Shown one piece after another: positions 61,849-64,000 of a stretch of 64,000 nucleotides of DNA. This DNA comes from Thiocapsa sp. Its GTDB lineage: Bacteria > Pseudomonadota > Gammaproteobacteria > Chromatiales > Chromatiaceae. The position numbers and the translations under genes are program-made. Under the pieces are notes generated by a model that was given only the letters and a program-made list of their open reading frames with translations, searched no databases and was not told the DNA's origin. The DNA lies in the NCBI RefSeq assembly GCF_022340925.1, contig NZ_JAJDNA010000030.1:23221-87220 (forward strand). The letters run 5' to 3'. The number at the start of each line of letters is the position of its first letter. Positions within the stretch are counted from its first letter, which is position 1.

Positions 61849-62553
61849 TCAGTCGACCGAGAGGAAATCGTCCACTGCGCGTTGGTCGATCTTGAAGAGG
61901 TCCGCGCTCAGTCTTGCGTTGCGCTCCGCACCCGAGAAATTGAGTCGGGTGGTCTGACCGAAGGTGTCCTCCATGATGAGGCTTTCCAGCTTGTCTTTGC
62001 CGAAACCAAGCTCGATCCTCAGCACATCGGTATCCTGTTCTTTGGGTATCAGCTCAACCCAGTCACGGCCATCGGTGCTCGGCAGGGCCGACGCGCTGAA
62101 ATGTTTCTCGATCGGCCCGCCGTCGGCAAGCAGCAGCGCCGGCGTCCCGCGCAGCGCACTGCTCTGACTCTGGTGCGAGACCTGCTTGAGCTCCAGGTCA
62201 TGCAAATAGACGCGATTGCCGTCGGCGATGATGATTTGCCTGCTCGGCGAATCATATTCCCACCGGAAGCGACCCGGCCGCTGGAGATAGAGCGTCCCAT
62301 GAGACTCCGTCATCTGGGTGCGCTCGGCATTGAAGGTGAATTGCTCGAACTCGGCGCGGAGGCTGCTGAGTCCCGCGAGATAATCGTTGACCCGCTTCGA
62401 GCCGTCGGCGTCCGCAGCGGCAGCGATCCAAGCCAGGCTCGCAAGGAGCACGAACAGCATCGACCCGAGCCTTCGCGAGGACGGGGGTGGGACAACCCCG
62501 GACGCGGGGCGGCGATTCGGCTGGCGGGGTGAGCTGGTCACAACCACTGACAT
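61849..62553 (-). CDS. lolA: Outer-membrane lipoprotein carrier protein LolA
   Basis: Periplasmic chaperone that carries lipoproteins from LolCDE to the outer membrane. The mature part contains FEQFTFNAERTQMTESHGTL, RPGRFRWEYDSPSRQIIIADG and KQVSHQSQSSALRGTPALLL, typical of LolA. The signal is the hydrophobic stretch MLFVLLASLAWIAAA. The ATG at 62553 (234 aa) supplies basic residues before it. An internal ATG at 62460 would give the more usual 203 aa but lacks a basic N-region. It follows ftsK by 7 bases. Confidence 0.94.
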   Translation of the reverse strand: MSVVVTSSPRQPNRRPASGVVPPPSSRRLGSMLFVLLASLAWIAAAADADGSKRVNDYLAGLSSLRAEFEQFTFNAERTQMTESHGTLYLQRPGRFRWEYDSPSRQIIIADGNRVYLHDLELKQVSHQSQSSALRGTPALLLADGGPIEKHFSASALPSTDGRDWVELIPKEQDTDVLRIELGFGKDKLESLIMEDTFGQTTRLNFSGAERNARLSADLFKIDQRAVDDFLSVD

Positions 62554-62560
62554 CGGTCGA

Positions 62561-64000
62561 TCAATCCTCAATGGGCGGAGGCGCCAAGACCTCACGGTTG
62601 CCGTTGGTTTCGGCGGGACCCACGATCCCGACGCGCTCCATCTCTTCGATCATTCGCGCGGCTCGGTTGTAGCCGATCTTCAGGCGCCGCTGAACCCCTG
62701 ATATGGAGGCGCGCCGGCTCTCGACAACGATCTGCACCGCCTCGTCGAACAACGGATCCGTTTCCTCGATGTCACCACGCGACTCGGGATCGATGCCGGG
62801 GAGGGACTCGGTCGGCTCGCGCAGCACATCGTGCAGGTAATCGGGCGAGCCGAATTGCTTGAGGTACTCCACCACCCGATGGACCTCGTGATCGTCCACG
62901 AAGGCGCCATGCACGCGTTGCGGGATATTCCCCCCCGGCGGCAGATAGAGCATGTCGCCGTTTCCGAGCAGCTGCTCCGCTCCCATCTGGTCGAGGATGG
63001 TGCGCGAGTCGATCCGCGAGGACACCTGGAAGGCGATACGGGTGGGGATATTGGCCTTGATGAGTCCGGTGAGGACGTCCACCGAGGGCCGCTGGGTGGC
63101 AAGGAGAAGATGGATCCCGGAGGCACGCGCCTTCTGTGCCAGGCGCGCGATGAGCTCTTCGACCTTCTTGCCGACCACCATCATCATGTCGGCGAGCTCG
63201 TCGATGATCACGACGATATAGGGCAGATGGCCAAGGGTCGGCACCTCGAGGCCCTGCTCGGCGGCAAAATCGGCGCTGATCGTCGGATCCGGAATGGTCT
63301 TGCCTTCGGCCGCCGCGTCGGCGATCTGGCGGTTGTAGCCGCCGATATTGCGCACACCGAGCTTGGCCATCAGGCGATAACGCCGCTCCATCTCGCCGAC
63401 ACACCAGCGCAGGGCGTTGGCGGCCTCTTTCATGTCGGTGACGACGGGCGTCAGAAGATGGGGGATGCCCTCATAGACCGAGAGCTCCAACATCTTGGGG
63501 TCGACCATGATGAGACGAACGTCCTCCGGCCCAGCCTTGTAGAGCAGACTCAGGATCATCGCGTTGATCGCGACCGATTTACCGGAGCCGGTCGTCCCCG
63601 CGATCAACGCGTGCGGCATGCGTGCCAGATCCACGACGACCGGTAACCCCGAGATGTTGGTACCCAGCCCCAGCGTCAGCGGCGACTTGGCATCCTGATA
63701 AGCCGAAGAGCCGAAGGTCTGACGCAGGAACACCGTCTCGCGCTGCTGGTTGGGGATCTCAATCCCGATCACCGACTTGCCCGGGATCACCTCGACCACC
63801 CGGACACTGATGGTCGAGAGGGCACGAGCCAGATCCTTGGCGAGTCCGGTGATCTTGCTGACCTTGATACCGGGGGCGAGCTCGAGCTCGAACAGGGTCA
63901 CGACCGGCCCAGGGTAAACCGCCACCACCTGAACCTCCACCCCGAAGTCTGCGAGCTTGATCTCGACCTGACGCGAGAGCTCCTCGATCTGATCGTCTGT
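62561..64000 (-). CDS. ftsK: DNA translocase FtsK (C-terminal part; 5' end outside window)
   Basis: C-terminal 479 residues of the septal DNA pump that aligns terminus DNA for XerCD recombination. Visible are the alpha/beta motor with Walker [14 protein letters not shown] and Walker B region [28 protein letters not shown], and the gamma winged-helix domain at the end ([20 protein letters not shown]). The reading frame is open to the window edge at 64000, so the start is outside. XerD is encoded at 3336-4232. Confidence 0.97.
   Translation of the reverse strand, partial: TDDQIEELSRQVEIKLADFGVEVQVVAVYPGPVVTLFELELAPGIKVSKITGLAKDLARALSTISVRVVEVIPGKSVIGIEIPNQQRETVFLRQTFGSSAYQDAKSPLTLGLGTNISGLPVVVDLARMPHALIAGTTGSGKSVAINAMILSLLYKAGPEDVRLIMVDPKMLELSVYEGIPHLLTPVVTDMKEAANALRWCVGEMERRYRLMAKLGVRNIGGYNRQIADAAAEGKTIPDPTISADFAAEQGLEVPTLGHLPYIVVIIDELADMMMVVGKKVEELIARLAQKARASGIHLLLATQRPSVDVLTGLIKANIPTRIAFQVSSRIDSRTILDQMGAEQLLGNGDMLYLPPGGNIPQRVHGAFVDDHEVHRVVEYLKQFGSPDYLHDVLREPTESLPGIDPESRGDIEETDPLFDEAVQIVVESRRASISGVQRRLKIGYNRAARMIEEMERVGIVGPAETNGNREVLAPPPIED

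Overview
This 64 kb window is chromosomal DNA of a GC-rich gammaproteobacterium. It is almost fully coding, with short gaps and many start/stop overlaps. Three things point to a purple sulfur bacterium of the Chromatiaceae type: a complete soeABC locus for cytoplasmic sulfite oxidation, a cytochrome bd operon next to an FNR-like regulator, and the general gammaproteobacterial gene order. That taxonomic call is an inference from gene content. No photosynthesis gene, rRNA, tRNA, CRISPR array, prophage or insertion sequence was seen.

Layout. 1-9.4 kb: 3' end of mutS, a PP2C phosphatase, dsbC, yajQ, xerD, ogt, a YcgN-type cysteine-cluster protein, a ChaN-PDZ protein and a secreted M1-type peptidase. 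9.6-15.1 kb: soeCBA on the minus strand with a recognisable promoter, then a 91-aa orphan. 15.1-19.6 kb: an AT-rich gap, metA coupled to a P-loop ATPase, and an ABC-F protein. 19.9-26.0 kb: an FNR-like regulator, a TDT/SLAC1 carrier, two small proteins (one NifX-like) and cydABX, with FNR-box-like palindromes in the gaps. 26.3-32 kb: a putative lipoprotein gene, a candidate small RNA with a strong terminator, then the envelope operon exbB-exbD-msbA-lpxK-kdsB.

32-41.6 kb: a DUF455 protein, glycerate kinase, a small membrane protein, tsaB, adenosine kinase, comEC, a DUF2062 protein, lolD and one lolC/E-type permease. 41.8-52.5 kb: agmatine deiminase, a lone TrpB2, a LysM protein, a PqiA-like membrane protein, dnaE, a TlpA-like thioredoxin and a YihY-family membrane protein. 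52.5-58 kb: an NTF2-like protein, the alpha-E/ATP-grasp pair, a divergent Anbu proteasome-type protease, a RimB-like retropepsin and an HdfR-like LysR regulator. 58-64 kb: a secreted orphan, a SCO-like protein without metal-binding cysteines, psd, rarA, lolA and the 3' part of ftsK.

How it fits together. Three sets stand out: sulfite oxidation (soeABC); a putative oxygen/redox-controlled cluster (FNR-like regulator, TDT carrier, NifX-like protein, cydABX); and a broad envelope set (MsbA, LpxK, KdsB, LolA, LolCD, Psd, ExbBD). The parts most worth follow-up are the FNR-box cluster, the Anbu neighbourhood without an adjacent transglutaminase, the metA-linked ATPase, the candidate sRNA at about 26.9 kb and the G10 tract inside psd. 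All functional statements come from motif reading without database searches.
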